Positions 8,185 through 16,593 are shown, counted from the first letter of the stretch. The stretch is DNA of 64,000 nt from JAIBJN01 sp963784175 (GCA_963784175.1 CAWAQJ010000016.1:8012-72011); one strand, 5' to 3'. Program-made: numbers and translations. Notes: generated by a model from the sequence alone, not told the origin.

Positions 8185-9576
8185 TCAGTCGCCGCGCCTC
8201 TTCTTCCGCTTCTCGTCCGGCCAGATCTGAGTCTGCGGGTTCAGCCTCCCGACGTCCTCGGCCTGCCACCGGAGCTTGTCCTTGAGCTTGTACACCTTCA
8301 GGCCCTTCGTGATGTCGGTCTGGTAGATGAAGCCGTTGTACCAGTAGCTCCCCCAGGCGCCTCCGAGCGTGAGCGCGGCCGGATCGAGCGGGAGCGGATC
8401 CGCCCAGGCGACCGTCTTCGCGCGACGCGGATCGGTGAAGTCGACGACCCAGGTCCCTGCCTGGTAGTTGCCGGCCACGAGCACGTCGCGGTTGCGAATC
8501 GGCACCACGTTGTAGTTGTGGATCGTGCAGTTCTCGACCGCGGACTGGGCCCGCGGAAGCACCCACGTCCCGAGGAGCGCGCCACTCGCGGTGTCGAAGA
8601 AGAAGATGCTCTTGAAGAGCGCCGGATCGCCGGCCTCGCACTCGGGCCCGACGCCGCCGCCGGGCTCCCAGCCCATCACGGTCACGTCGCCGTCCCAGGA
8701 GAGAGCGGCCGAGTGCCAGCCCGTGACGCCGGGCGTCGTGAACGCCCGCAGGCGCACGGGCTCGGCCGGGTCGGAGATGTCGAAGACGATCGCCTGCATG
8801 CCGGCGCACACGGCGAGCCGCTGCTTCTTCGTCAGCAGGACGCCGATGTCGTGGCACGAGTGCCCGCCGGCCAGCGGAACGTCCGCGATCGCCCGCGCGT
8901 CCTCGGGATGGTCCAGGGGCACTTCGACGATCTGGAACTTGTCGTGCTCCACGGAGCACTCGTGGCGCCAGACAGGGTCGTTGTCGTAGACCGGAGCGGT
9001 GGCGCTGGCGGAGACGTAGAGCAGCACGCGGTTCCGCTTCGGGTCGGGGACGACGGTGTGGGTATGGGAGCCGCAGTCGGTCGCGACGGCGGCGACCAGG
9101 TCGTCCGCGCTCGCCCGCTTCGCCTTTTTCACCTCGAAGATCTGGATGCCCTCGAAGCCCGAGGCCGCCGGGGGCGCGTCGCACGTCTCCTCGGGCGTGG
9201 CGGCGGCGACCGGGGTGTCGATCGAGCGGAAGACGAGGTTCTTGTAGACGCCGATGTCGCCCTGGAACGTGCCGCAGTCGACCTCGGCGACGGCCTTCGG
9301 CTTCCTCGGCCTGGAGATGTCGACGATGCGGAACCCGCCGTTCCACGTGCCCTGGTAGGCGTAGTCATCCTGGAAGGCCGCGTCCGTGAAGAACGCCTCC
9401 CCGAACGTGACCACCGGCCGGTTGTCGCCGGTCGAGCCAACCAGCCTGAGGTTCGCGGAGCGGACCTCGTCGTCGCGCGGCTTGCCGTTCCGCGTACTGC
9501 CGGCCGGCATCGCGGCCACGACGAGCACCACGCTCAGGATGAGCCCGAGAACGAGCGATCGGTTCCGAATTCGCAT
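8185..9576 (-). CDS. Exported LVIVD-repeat beta-propeller protein
   Basis: 463 residues. An N-terminal signal peptide (MRIRNRSLVLGLILSVVL) is followed by repeated blades of the LVIVD type, for example GGFRIVDISRPRKP, AIVFDISDPAEP and GTWVVDFTDPRR, which build a beta-propeller. Conserved His/Cys positions such as CGSHTHTVVP, GGHSCHD and ENCTIHNYN may bind metal or form disulphides. The C-terminus is basic. ATG 9576 follows AGGGG at a normal distance. Function is unknown; the family is typically secreted in actinobacteria. It is divergent from the GST gene. Confidence 0.75.
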   Translation of the reverse strand: MRIRNRSLVLGLILSVVLVVAAMPAGSTRNGKPRDDEVRSANLRLVGSTGDNRPVVTFGEAFFTDAAFQDDYAYQGTWNGGFRIVDISRPRKPKAVAEVDCGTFQGDIGVYKNLVFRSIDTPVAAATPEETCDAPPAASGFEGIQIFEVKKAKRASADDLVAAVATDCGSHTHTVVPDPKRNRVLLYVSASATAPVYDNDPVWRHECSVEHDKFQIVEVPLDHPEDARAIADVPLAGGHSCHDIGVLLTKKQRLAVCAGMQAIVFDISDPAEPVRLRAFTTPGVTGWHSAALSWDGDVTVMGWEPGGGVGPECEAGDPALFKSIFFFDTASGALLGTWVLPRAQSAVENCTIHNYNVVPIRNRDVLVAGNYQAGTWVVDFTDPRRAKTVAWADPLPLDPAALTLGGAWGSYWYNGFIYQTDITKGLKVYKLKDKLRWQAEDVGRLNPQTQIWPDEKRKKRRGD

Positions 9577-9664
9577 GTCTAGCCCCTTTTTTTGCGACCC
9601 CGAGGTGCGCCGATCCTAACGACGGCACACGACGAGTCAATCGATCTGAGACCATCGTCCTGCC

Positions 9665-10315
9665 GTGCTCAAGCTCTACGACTACCCGGCCTCGGCGAAC
9701 TGCTACAAGGCGCGACTCCTCCTGGCGCAGCTCGGCCTCCAGTACGAGCGCGTCCCGGTCGACATCTTCGCCGGCGAGTCGACGACGCCTGAGCACCTGG
9801 CGCGCAACCCGGCAGGGCGCACGCCGGTGCTCGAGCTCGACTCGGGCGAGACCGTGGCCGAGTCGAACGCGATCCTTCTCTATCTCGGCGAGGGGACGCC
9901 GTTCGTCCCCGAGGCGCTCTTCGAGCGCGCCCGGGTGTGGCAGTGGCTCTTCTTCGAGCAGAACCTGTTCGAGCCGAACGTCGGGACGGCGCGCTTCTGG
10001 CGCCTCACGAGCCGCGACACGCTCAAGCCCGACGTCTTCGCCGCGCGACTGGAGTCCGCCCGCGCGGCCCTCGAGACGCTCGACCGCGGGCTCGCGGGGC
10101 GCACATTCCTCCTCGGCGACGGCTATTCGGTCGCCGACGTATCCCTGTACGCCTACGCACACGTGGCCGGCGACGCCGGCATCGACATGTCCGCGTACCC
10201 CGAGATCGCCGGGTGGCTGCGCCGCGTCGAGGCGACGCCCGGGTTCGTGAACGACCTCGAGCCGTACCCGCCGAGCGCCACCGCGGGCTCGGGCGGCCCT
10301 TCCGTGCACGGCTGA
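9665..10315 (+). CDS. Glutathione S-transferase family protein
   Basis: 216 residues. The N-terminal thioredoxin-like half has KLYDYPASANCYKARL and the thiol-binding ESNAIL turn after cis-Pro TPVLEL. The helical C-terminal half has YSVADVSLYAYAH, the N-capping box of GSTs. Actinobacteria usually lack glutathione, so the thiol may be different. A paralogue with the same architecture lies inside the methylamine island (40176-40769). GTG 9665 is the first start that keeps the beta-1 strand. Confidence 0.8.
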   Translation: MLKLYDYPASANCYKARLLLAQLGLQYERVPVDIFAGESTTPEHLARNPAGRTPVLELDSGETVAESNAILLYLGEGTPFVPEALFERARVWQWLFFEQNLFEPNVGTARFWRLTSRDTLKPDVFAARLESARAALETLDRGLAGRTFLLGDGYSVADVSLYAYAHVAGDAGIDMSAYPEIAGWLRRVEATPGFVNDLEPYPPSATAGSGGPSVHG

Positions 10316-10355
10316 GCCTGAACAGCGTCCGGGGACGGGCGTATTTTCGTGGCGA

Positions 10356-10616
10356 GTGGCACGAGCGCAGGACCCGTTTCTCGTCTTCCAGGAGGAGGCG
10401 ATCGGGTGGTGGGACGAGCCCGAGCCGGTTCCGCGACGCCCACCCCGCCCGCGGCGTCCGCCGCCGCGAACGCTCGCAGGCGACCTCGCCCGTCTCCGCC
10501 GTCGGCTGTCCGCCGGCTCGCAGGGCCCGCTCGCCCTCGGGGCCGCGATCGGGCTCCTCGTCCTGGTCGCGCTCGCGTATGTGGCTCTCTCCGCGCGGGC
10601 CGTCCGCGCCTGCTGA
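10356..10616 (+). CDS. N-terminal membrane-anchor part of a frameshifted epimerase-domain protein
   Basis: 86 codons: a Pro/Arg-rich cytoplasmic segment followed by one transmembrane helix (LALGAAIGLLVLVALAYVAL), ending in TGA 10614-10616. The next frame continues directly with an Ala/Pro linker and a peptidoglycan-binding domain. Removing one G from the GGG at 10597-10599 joins both frames into a single 505-residue protein, so this is best read as the anchor of the next entry. No ribosome-binding site was recognised. Confidence 0.5.
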   Translation: MARAQDPFLVFQEEAIGWWDEPEPVPRRPPRPRRPPPRTLAGDLARLRRRLSAGSQGPLALGAAIGLLVLVALAYVALSARAVRAC

Positions 10617-11874
10617 GGAGGCCGACCCGGCGCCGGTGACCGCGCCGCCCACGCCTGCTGCCGCGGCCGCGGTGCCGGACGCGCCGTCGGATCCGACGCT
10701 GCGCTCGGGCGACCGCGGCGTCGCCGTCCGGGACCTCCAGCACGCGCTCGCCGCGCTCGGGTATTCGACAGCGGTCGCCGACGGCGCGTTCGGCGCGGGA
10801 ACGGCTGCGGCGGTGGCCGCCTTCCAGGCGGACAACGCGCTCCTCCCGGACGGGATCGCCGGATCGTCCACCGCGGCGCAGCTCCGCGAGGTCATCTCCG
10901 GGCAGGCGAGGGAGTCCGCCAACACGGCGCTGGCAGGGCTCGGTGCCGCGGAGACGGCGGGCCGCCTCGGGCCGAAGCCGGCGGCCCAGTACCGCGCGGC
11001 GCTCGACGACGCCCTCGCGGCGATCGGCAACTTGCCGCCCGGGCGGGGCGCCTCCATCGAGCTCGTCCTCGGCGACGTGGCCGCGCACGCCGACGTCTAC
11101 GACAAGGCCAGGGCGCTCGCCCTCTTCGGGATGCTGACGGCGAACGTCGAGCACTTCGCCGAGAACCCCGTGCCCCTTCCTCCAGCCGATATGACAGGCG
11201 AGGACGGGGTCGTCTACCGGTGGTTCGCCGCGCACGGATTCCAGTTCCACCCGCTGGCGAACTTCGCCACGCTCAACGGCCACGCCAAGAACGAGCGCCG
11301 CGAGGAGGCCGAGCGGCTGGCCCAGGCGATGCTCGCCCGCGGCGTCCGGGACGGGCGCACGCTCACCTGGGAGTACTACTTCCCCTTCGCGGGCCCGGGA
11401 CGCTGGACGTCGGCGCTCGCCCAGGCTGCGGGCGCACAGGCGCTCGCGCGAACCGGCGCCCTGCTCGAGGACGACACGCTCCTCGCAGGGGCGGGCGCGA
11501 CGTACCGGGAGATCGCCCGCGATCTGTCGCAGAGCCTCGGCGGCGGGACGTGGGTCAAGGAGTACAGCTACTCCGACATGGCCGTCCTGAACGCGCAGCT
11601 CCAGTCGATCGTCTCCCTCGCCGAGTACGCGCGGACCACGGAGGACGCCGAGGCGCGGCGGTACGTGGACAGCCTCAGCACCGCCGCGCGCACGCTCCTC
11701 CCACAGTTCGACACGGGCTGCTGGTCGCGCTACTCGCTCGGCGGCTCGCCGGCCTCCGACAGCTACCACCGCTACCACGTGAACCTCCTGCAGCGGTTGG
11801 CGGAGATCGAAGGCGAGGCCGTGTGGGCGGACACCGGCGCCCGCTGGAAGGGCTACCTCAGCTCCGGCTGCTGA
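10579..11874 (+). CDS. Peptidoglycan-binding and D-glucuronyl C5-epimerase-like domain protein
   Basis: After a Pro/Ala linker comes a PG_binding_1 domain (LRSGDRGVAVRDLQHALAAL with GAFGAGTAAAVAAFQ). A long alpha-helical region follows whose end matches the glucuronyl C5-epimerase C-terminal domain: TWEYYFPF, SYSDMAVLNAQLQSI, FDTGCWSRYSLGG and DSYHRYHVNLLQ. That domain epimerises uronic acids in heparan-type or bacterial polysaccharides, and the binding module would hold it at the cell wall. ATG 10579 is only the first start in this frame; the real protein probably begins at 10356 with a frameshift at 10597-10599. An amidase gene follows 24 nt later. Confidence 0.65.
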   Translation: MWLSPRGPSAPAEEADPAPVTAPPTPAAAAAVPDAPSDPTLRSGDRGVAVRDLQHALAALGYSTAVADGAFGAGTAAAVAAFQADNALLPDGIAGSSTAAQLREVISGQARESANTALAGLGAAETAGRLGPKPAAQYRAALDDALAAIGNLPPGRGASIELVLGDVAAHADVYDKARALALFGMLTANVEHFAENPVPLPPADMTGEDGVVYRWFAAHGFQFHPLANFATLNGHAKNERREEAERLAQAMLARGVRDGRTLTWEYYFPFAGPGRWTSALAQAAGAQALARTGALLEDDTLLAGAGATYREIARDLSQSLGGGTWVKEYSYSDMAVLNAQLQSIVSLAEYARTTEDAEARRYVDSLSTAARTLLPQFDTGCWSRYSLGGSPASDSYHRYHVNLLQRLAEIEGEAVWADTGARWKGYLSSGC

Positions 11875-11898
11875 GCCGCCTTCAGCAACAATGGGCGC

Positions 11899-12582
11899 GT
11901 GGTCAAACGCATCATCGTGGCCGCCGCCGTTGCTCTCGTCGCCGCCCCGGCGGCCGACGCGGCGCCGTTGATCTGCCTCGATCCCGGACACGCACGGACG
12001 CCGAACCTGACCACCGAGCCGATCGGCCCGGGCTCGACGACCCGCAAGATCAAGGACGGCGGCGGTGCGAGCGGCGAGGCGCCGGTCGTGCTGGCCATCG
12101 GCCTCAAGCTGCGCAGCCTCCTGCTCGACCGCGGCTACCGGGTGGCGATGACGCGCAACGGGCCGAGCTTCACGCGCGGCGCCGGAGGCAACGTCGACCG
12201 GGCCAAGTTCTGCAACCGGCGACACGCGGCGCTCATGATCCGCATCCACGCCGACGGGTCGTCCAACCCGCGGACACACGGCGTCTCGACGCTGTATCCC
12301 GCCTGGCGACGGGGCTGGACCGACGACATCCACCGGCCCAGCCTCCGCGCGGCGCGGGCGGTCCACCGCAACGTCCTCCGGACGACGGGAGCCGCTGACC
12401 GTGGACTCGTCGCGCGCCGCGACCTCACGGGCTTCAACTGGGCGAACGTCCCGGTGATCCTCGTCGAGACCGGCTTCATGTCGAACCCGACCGAGCGGCG
12501 GAAGCTCCAATCCCGGACGTACCAGTGGCGCGTCGCCCGAGGGCTCGCCGCCGGAACCGCCGCGTTCGTCCCGCCCTCGTGA
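11899..12582 (+). CDS. N-acetylmuramoyl-L-alanine amidase (Amidase_3), exported
   Basis: 227 residues. A signal peptide (VAAAVALVAAPAADA) is followed by the Amidase_3 fold: LDPGHA (zinc His), GEAPVVL (zinc Glu), RIHADGS (zinc His) and VETGFMSN (catalytic Glu). The enzyme cleaves the bond between muramic acid and the stem peptide. Unlike many relatives it has no binding repeats. GTG 11899 has no Shine-Dalgarno; AACAAT ends 6 nt upstream, consistent with a leaderless mRNA. Its stop overlaps the MOSC start (GTGA). Confidence 0.85.
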   Translation: MVKRIIVAAAVALVAAPAADAAPLICLDPGHARTPNLTTEPIGPGSTTRKIKDGGGASGEAPVVLAIGLKLRSLLLDRGYRVAMTRNGPSFTRGAGGNVDRAKFCNRRHAALMIRIHADGSSNPRTHGVSTLYPAWRRGWTDDIHRPSLRAARAVHRNVLRTTGAADRGLVARRDLTGFNWANVPVILVETGFMSNPTERRKLQSRTYQWRVARGLAAGTAAFVPPS

Positions 12583-13126
12583 CGGAAGGCGTCGTGGCGG
12601 CGGTGAGCCGCAGCGAGACGCACACGATGTCGAAGCCCGTCCGCGAGAGCATCGTGCTCGTCGCCGGCCTCGGCGTCGACGGGGACGCCCACCAGGGCGT
12701 GCGGGTGAAGCACCGCTCGCGCGTCAGACGGGACCCGACCGCGCCCAACCTCCGCCAGGTGCACCTCATGCACGCGGAGCTGCACGAGGAGCTCGGAGCC
12801 GGCGGCTTCCCGGTCTCGCCGGGGCAGCTCGGGGAGAACGTGACCACGCGCGGCCTCGACCTACTCGGGCTTCCGGCCGGGGCACGCGGCTGCATCTCGG
12901 CGAGGCGGCGGTGGTCGAGGTGACCGGCCTGCGCAACCCCTGCACGCAGCTGGACGGGATCCAGGAAGGGCTCATGGCCGCGACACTCGGCCGCGACCGG
13001 GACGGCGGCCTCGTGCGCAAGGCCGGTGTGATGGGGATCGTCCTGGTCGGCGGCGAGGTGCGCCCCGGGGATTCGATCCGGGTGGAGCTGCCGTCCGAGC
13101 CGTACCGGGCGCTCGAGCCGGTCTGA
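12579..13126 (+). CDS. MOSC-domain protein (frameshifted)
   Basis: The first part (frame of GTG 12579) reads GVVAAVSRSETHTMSKPV and PGQLGENVTTRGLDLL. The second part, from about 12883, reads TRLHLGEAAVVEVTGLRNPC and continues to a VLVGGEVRPGDSI end. Together they make one 182-residue MOSC domain with the conserved Cys in RNPC, the family associated with molybdenum-cofactor sulphur transfer. The frames meet at the GGGG run 12879-12882, where one missing G restores the frame. GTGA overlap with the amidase stop suggests coupling. Confidence 0.7.
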
Positions 13127-13131
13127 GCCGC

Positions 13132-13572
13132 TCAGGCGCCCTCGACGAGCTCCTTCAGGCGCGCGAGGTCCTGCTCCAGACGTCTCTGGGCGTGGCGCGT
13201 GACGACGGGCGCCGCGAGCCGGGCGGCGCGCTGCTTGTACTCCGTCTCGATCACGGCCGTGAGCTTCGTTCGGCCGCCCTTGAGCGCCTCGAGCCGCTGC
13301 GAGCTCGTCGCGTCGAAGACCTTGGAGACGAGGTGCACGGTCATCGCGCGGGGCGGATCGAGCTCGACGATCTCGGCCTCGAGCTCGACCCGCTGGCCGA
13401 GGTCCTCGAAGACGTCCCGAAAGCGACTGCCCACCTCGGGCGACCCGTCGGTGAGCGGCTCGCTCTCGGTCAGGGCGCCCATCCAGGCGCAGCGCCGCTC
13501 CGACGCGGCGAGCCAGGGGAAGATCTCCTCGGGCTCGGCCTCGATCTCGACCGAGTGCTCGTTTCGGTGCAC
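13132..13572 (-). CDS. SRPBCC (START-like) family protein
   Basis: 146 residues with the pattern of polyketide-cyclase/START-like proteins: an opening beta strand HSVEIEAEPEEIFPWL, a middle strand pair with SRFRDVFEDLGQRVELEAEI, LDPPRAMTVHL, and a long C-terminal helix ending RLEQDLARLKELVEG. The fold makes a hydrophobic ligand cavity; the ligand is unknown. GTG start. It converges with the MOSC gene 6 nt away. Confidence 0.65.
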   Translation of the reverse strand: MHRNEHSVEIEAEPEEIFPWLAASERRCAWMGALTESEPLTDGSPEVGSRFRDVFEDLGQRVELEAEIVELDPPRAMTVHLVSKVFDATSSQRLEALKGGRTKLTAVIETEYKQRAARLAAPVVTRHAQRRLEQDLARLKELVEGA

Positions 13573-13590
13573 GCGCGCGAGCGGGGCGGC

Positions 13591-14076
13591 CTAGCCTTGC
13601 TCGGGCTTCTCGCCCGAGCGGCGCATCTCCTCGGCCGCCGAACGGCCTTCCTCGTGGATGCGCCGGCGCATGGCCTCGAACTCGTCGGCCGGGGGAGGCT
13701 CGTCCGCGGCCGGCTTCTTCCGCTCCTTCGGCTTCGGCTTGGGCTTCGGCTCGGGCTCGGCTGCAGGCTCCTCCGCGACGGGCGGAGTCGGCTCGTCGGG
13801 CTCGGCCACAGCCTCCTCGGCGGGCTGCGGCGGCGGCTCCTTCTGGGTGGGCTCCTCGACGAGGGTCTCCGCGCCCATGCCGGCCGCCTCGAAGTCGTTC
13901 TCGTCGGCGGCCGCCACGCGGGCCTCGGCGAGCTTCTGCCGGAGCTCCTCCGCACGGCTGTCCGGCGGCCCCGGGGGCGCCTCGGGCGCCCGCCGCCAGC
14001 GTGAGAGGAGGGCCCCGACCGCGGCCCCGGCGACCGCGACGAGCGCCAGTTTCGCGTTTCTCCTCACTCTTGCCAC
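13591..14076 (-). CDS. Membrane-anchored Pro/Glu/Lys-rich hypothetical protein
   Basis: 161 residues. A short N-terminal hydrophobic helix (LALVAVAGAAVGALL) acts as anchor or signal. Next come a charged helical segment, a low-complexity acidic/proline region with a PKPKPKPKE run, and a C-terminal helix EFEAMRRRIHEEGRSAAEEM. No domain is recognised. GTG 14076 is used; another GTG three codons later is equally possible. It is divergent from rpsF. Confidence 0.5.
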   Translation of the reverse strand: MARVRRNAKLALVAVAGAAVGALLSRWRRAPEAPPGPPDSRAEELRQKLAEARVAAADENDFEAAGMGAETLVEEPTQKEPPPQPAEEAVAEPDEPTPPVAEEPAAEPEPKPKPKPKERKKPAADEPPPADEFEAMRRRIHEEGRSAAEEMRRSGEKPEQG

Positions 14077-14119
14077 TCTTTCACGACAGCGAGGCGTCGG
14101 GCAACCCTGTGACCGCCGC

Positions 14120-14125
14120 TATACT
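14120..14125 (+). promoter_or_regulatory. -10 element candidate for the rpsF operon
   Basis: TATACT matches the sigma-70 -10 consensus at five of six positions and lies in the 141-nt gap before rpsF, giving a leader of roughly 85 nt. No good -35 is visible at the usual spacing. Confidence 0.4.
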
Positions 14126-14147
14126 CGACGAGCTTCCTGCTTCGCCG

Positions 14148-14186
14148 GGCCCCGCTGATTCCCGAGCGGTGCGCGAAGGCGGGGCC
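14148..14186 (+). promoter_or_regulatory. rpsF leader: Structured leader upstream of rpsF (possible S6:S18 autoregulatory site)
   Basis: GGCCCCGC (14148-14155) pairs with GCGGGGCC (14179-14186), enclosing a 23-nt loop with CCGAG and GCGCG segments. Leaders of rpsF operons in many bacteria contain a structure bound by the S6:S18 complex. Position fits; conservation of the exact motif was not checked. Confidence 0.3.
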
Positions 14187-14217
14187 GTGTAGACCGAGGG
14201 AAGGAGATACGGGAATC

Positions 14218-14607
14218 GTGAATCCATACGAGATCATGCTGCTGCTCGATGCCGAGCTTCCTGAGGAGCGCCAGAACGAGATCCTGACGCGGATCCGGGC
14301 GCTCGTGTCAGAGCGCGGCGGAAGCTGGCAGAGCGACGACGCCTGGGGCAGGCGGAAGCTCGCGTTCGAGATCGACAAGAAGACCGAGGCCTTCTACTAC
14401 CTCCTTCTCTTCGACTGCGACGCCGAGACGCTCGACGAGCTGACCCGCGTCCTCAAGATCACCGACGGCGTGCTTCGCCATATGGCCGTCCGCAGAATCC
14501 CGACCGCCCGTACGACGTCGCAGCGCGAGCCCTCGCAGCACCACGCGCGCGAGTCCCGCGAGTCGTCCGCGCCCCCGGCGCGGGAGACCGTCCCGGCGGC
14601 CGAGTAG
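14218..14607 (+). CDS. rpsF: 30S ribosomal protein S6
   Basis: 129 residues. S6 signature at the start (NPYEIMLLLDAEL), the central WGRRKLAFEIDKKTEAFYYLL and the last core strand RHMAVRRIP. A disordered Ser/Arg/Glu-rich tail of about 30 residues is longer than in Escherichia coli-like short forms. S6 binds 16S rRNA with S18. GTG start behind AAGGAGA. First gene of rpsF-ssb-rpsR-rplI, the order typical of Gram-positive and actinobacterial genomes. Confidence 0.95.
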   Translation: MNPYEIMLLLDAELPEERQNEILTRIRALVSERGGSWQSDDAWGRRKLAFEIDKKTEAFYYLLLFDCDAETLDELTRVLKITDGVLRHMAVRRIPTARTTSQREPSQHHARESRESSAPPARETVPAAE

Positions 14608-14643
14608 CATAGAACAGACGTTCGACCGAGGAGCTCTGAAGTC

Positions 14644-15084
14644 ATGGCTGGAGATATCAACCGCGTAACGCTCGTCGGGCGCCTCACGCGCGACCCCGAG
14701 CTTCGACACCTGCCGTCCGGCTCGCCCGTCCTGCAGCTGGGCCTCGCAGTGAACGGCCGTCAGAAGGACGACGCCGGCAACTGGACGGACAAGCCCAACT
14801 TCTTCGACGTGAAGGTCTTCGGGAACCAGGCCGAGATGCTCTCGCAGCACCTTGCCAAGGGCCGCCGCGTCGGGATCGACGGCCGGCTCGACTGGTCCTC
14901 CTGGGAGGCCCAGGACGGGAGCAAGCGCTCCAAGGTCGAGGTCGTGGCCTTCCAGGTGCAGTTCCTGGACAGCCGCACCGACGGCGAGCAGGGCCAGTAC
15001 ATCCCGGCTTCCGACGTGACGGCCGACCGCTCGGACTTCGCGCCGGCCGGCGCCGCCGCGGCGGACGACGACATTCCGTTCTAG
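14644..15084 (+). CDS. ssb: Single-stranded DNA-binding protein
   Basis: 146 residues. The OB-fold begins INRVTLVGRLTRDPELRHLPSG and continues with NWTDKPNFFDVKVFGNQAE and GRRVGIDGRLDWSSWEAQDG. The C-terminal tail ends DDDIPF, the acidic tip that recruits DNA repair and replication partners. The linker is short compared with other actinobacterial SSBs. Start ATG 14644 follows GAGGAG. It lies in the S6 operon as usual. Confidence 0.95.
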   Translation: MAGDINRVTLVGRLTRDPELRHLPSGSPVLQLGLAVNGRQKDDAGNWTDKPNFFDVKVFGNQAEMLSQHLAKGRRVGIDGRLDWSSWEAQDGSKRSKVEVVAFQVQFLDSRTDGEQGQYIPASDVTADRSDFAPAGAAAADDDIPF

Positions 15085-15104
15085 AGAGCGAGGTTCGAAA
15101 GCAG

Positions 15105-15383
15105 ATGGCACGAGAGCAGGCCAAGCGACGCCGCACGTCTCCCTCGACGGGCCCGACCCGGCGGAAGAGCTGTTACTTCTGCCGGGAGAAGATCGAAGAG
15201 GTCGACTACAAGAACTACAACCAGCTGCGCCGCTACATCTCCGAGAAGGGCAAGATCCGCTCCCGGCGGATCACGGGCGCCTGCCGCCGTCATCAGGATC
15301 AGATCGCAGTCGCGGTGAAGCGGGCGCGCGAGGTCGCGCTCCTGCCCTACGTCGAGTCGCACCACGGGAGCGGCGGCCGCTGA
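15105..15383 (+). CDS. rpsR: 30S ribosomal protein S18
   Basis: 92 residues. Contains KSCYFCREKIEEVDYKNY and the core KGKIRSRRITGACRRHQ with a C-terminal IAVAVKRAREVALLPY. CxxC in the N-terminal part plus the later Cys (GACRRHQ) make this the zinc-binding (C+) type of S18; bacteria with zinc control often keep a cysteine-free paralogue elsewhere. The TGA stop overlaps the rplI ATG by one base (TGATG). Confidence 0.95.
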   Translation: MAREQAKRRRTSPSTGPTRRKSCYFCREKIEEVDYKNYNQLRRYISEKGKIRSRRITGACRRHQDQIAVAVKRAREVALLPYVESHHGSGGR

Positions 15384-16144
15384 TGGACGTGATCCTGCTC
15401 CAGGACGTCGAGAAGGTGGGCCTGCGCGGCGAGGTCGTCTCGGTCTCGCGGGGCTACATGCGCAACTACCTTCAGCCGCGCAAGCTGGCGGAGCAGGCCA
15501 CCGACGCCCGCGTCGCCGAGCTCGCCAAGCGGGAGACGGAGCGGGCGCGGCACGAAGCACGCACGGCCGACCAGGCCGAGGCGATCGCCGAGACCCTGCG
15601 CAAGACCGTGCTCCGCTTCGAGGTCAACGCCGGCGAGCGCGGAACGCTCTTCGGCTCGGTCACGTCGACCGACATCACCGACGAGCTGTGGCGTGCGCGG
15701 AAGATCCGCGTCGACCGGCGCAAGATCGACCTCTCCGACCCGATCAAGCGGATCGGGCGTTACGAGATCCCGATCACCGTCTTCGAGGGCGTCGTCGTCG
15801 AGGTGAAGACGCTCGTCGTCCCGATCGGCGGCGAGCTGCCTCCGGAGGAAGAGCTCGAGGCCTACGCCGCCGAGGAGGCGGCCGAGGCCGAGGCTGCCGC
15901 CGAGGCCGACCGCCAGGCGGCCGCCGACGCACAGGCCGCGATCGAGGATGTCGTCGAGGCTGAGGAAGCCGAGGTCGCCGCCGAGGCCGAGGGCGAGGAG
16001 ACCGAGCCGACCGCCGAGGTCGAGGCCGAAGCCGTGCCCGGAGAGGCCGAGCCCGCACAGGCAGCGACCGAGCCGGAAGCGGCCGCAGAGCCCGAGGCGG
16101 AAGCCGAGGCCGAGCCCGACGACGCGGAGGCCGAGAGCCGCTAG
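15383..16144 (+). CDS. rplI: 50S ribosomal protein L9 with long acidic tail
   Basis: 253 residues, about 100 more than the usual 149. The N-terminal domain is standard (MDVILLQDVEKVGLRGEVV, RGYMRNYLQPRKLA), then the connecting helix and the C-terminal domain (ERGTLFGSVTSTDI, GRYEIPITVFEGVVVEVK). From about residue 152 to the end is an Ala/Glu-rich, very acidic repeat region (for example EAEAAAEADRQ and AAEPEAEAEAEPDD). It is probably unstructured or a charged helix. Start ATG overlaps rpsR. Confidence 0.93.
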   Translation: MDVILLQDVEKVGLRGEVVSVSRGYMRNYLQPRKLAEQATDARVAELAKRETERARHEARTADQAEAIAETLRKTVLRFEVNAGERGTLFGSVTSTDITDELWRARKIRVDRRKIDLSDPIKRIGRYEIPITVFEGVVVEVKTLVVPIGGELPPEEELEAYAAEEAAEAEAAAEADRQAAADAQAAIEDVVEAEEAEVAAEAEGEETEPTAEVEAEAVPGEAEPAQAATEPEAAAEPEAEAEAEPDDAEAESR

Positions 16145-16150
16145 CCGGGA

Positions 16151-16174
16151 GCCCGCCGGCTTAGCCGGCCGGGC
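16151..16174. terminator. Hairpin between convergent rplI and monooxygenase genes
   Basis: GCCGGC-TTA-GCCGGC stem extended by GCCC/GGGC across a bulged C. It follows the rplI stop by 7 nt, and its loop is the stop codon region of the opposite gene, so it could end transcripts from both sides. No U-tract. Confidence 0.4.
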
Positions 16175-16478
16175 CCTCGATCAGCTCGTAGTGCGCCGAG
16201 CGCTCGTCCCAGCGCGAGAGCACGGCACGCGCCTCGTCAGGGACGACGGCGGTCTCCGCATCGTCGCCGGCGAACGCCCTGACGTGGTCCCAGGACTCCC
16301 AGAGCGTGAGCGTGGCGAACTCGACCTCGCCCGCGGGAAGCTCGCGGCGGAAGAGGTACGTGCCCTCCTGGCCCTCGAAGGTGCGCACCCACGGGAAGAT
16401 CGTGGAGCGGAGCAGCTCCTCGTAGGCGTCGGCGTCCTCGACCGTCGCCGCCCATCCTCTCCACCAGCGGGCGATCAC
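16161..16478 (-). CDS. Antibiotic biosynthesis monooxygenase-like (dimeric alpha/beta barrel) protein
   Basis: 105 residues with the ABM-type ferredoxin-like layout: IARWWRGWAATVEDADAYEELL, PWVRTFEGQEGTYLFRREL, EFATLTLWESWDHVRAFAG. Family members are small cofactor-free oxygenases or haem-degrading enzymes, and many are uncharacterised. GTG start at 16478. It converges on rplI and lies downstream of dnaB. Confidence 0.65.
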   Translation of the reverse strand: MIARWWRGWAATVEDADAYEELLRSTIFPWVRTFEGQEGTYLFRRELPAGEVEFATLTLWESWDHVRAFAGDDAETAVVPDEARAVLSRWDERSAHYELIEGPAG

Positions 16479-16593
16479 GCTCTTGAAAACGCACGCGCAC
16501 GCGACTTCCTTCCCGCCGGGAAGAAAACCCGCGGCGGTCCCGTCTGGAGGTCAGCGGCACACGGCTCACAGAAGCCACGGGCCCTCCTCGGAA

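Noticed and set aside
10153..12510. 785-codon open frame on the minus strand
   Set aside because: It runs antisense to GST, epimerase-domain and amidase genes with clear motifs; long antisense frames are expected at this GC content.
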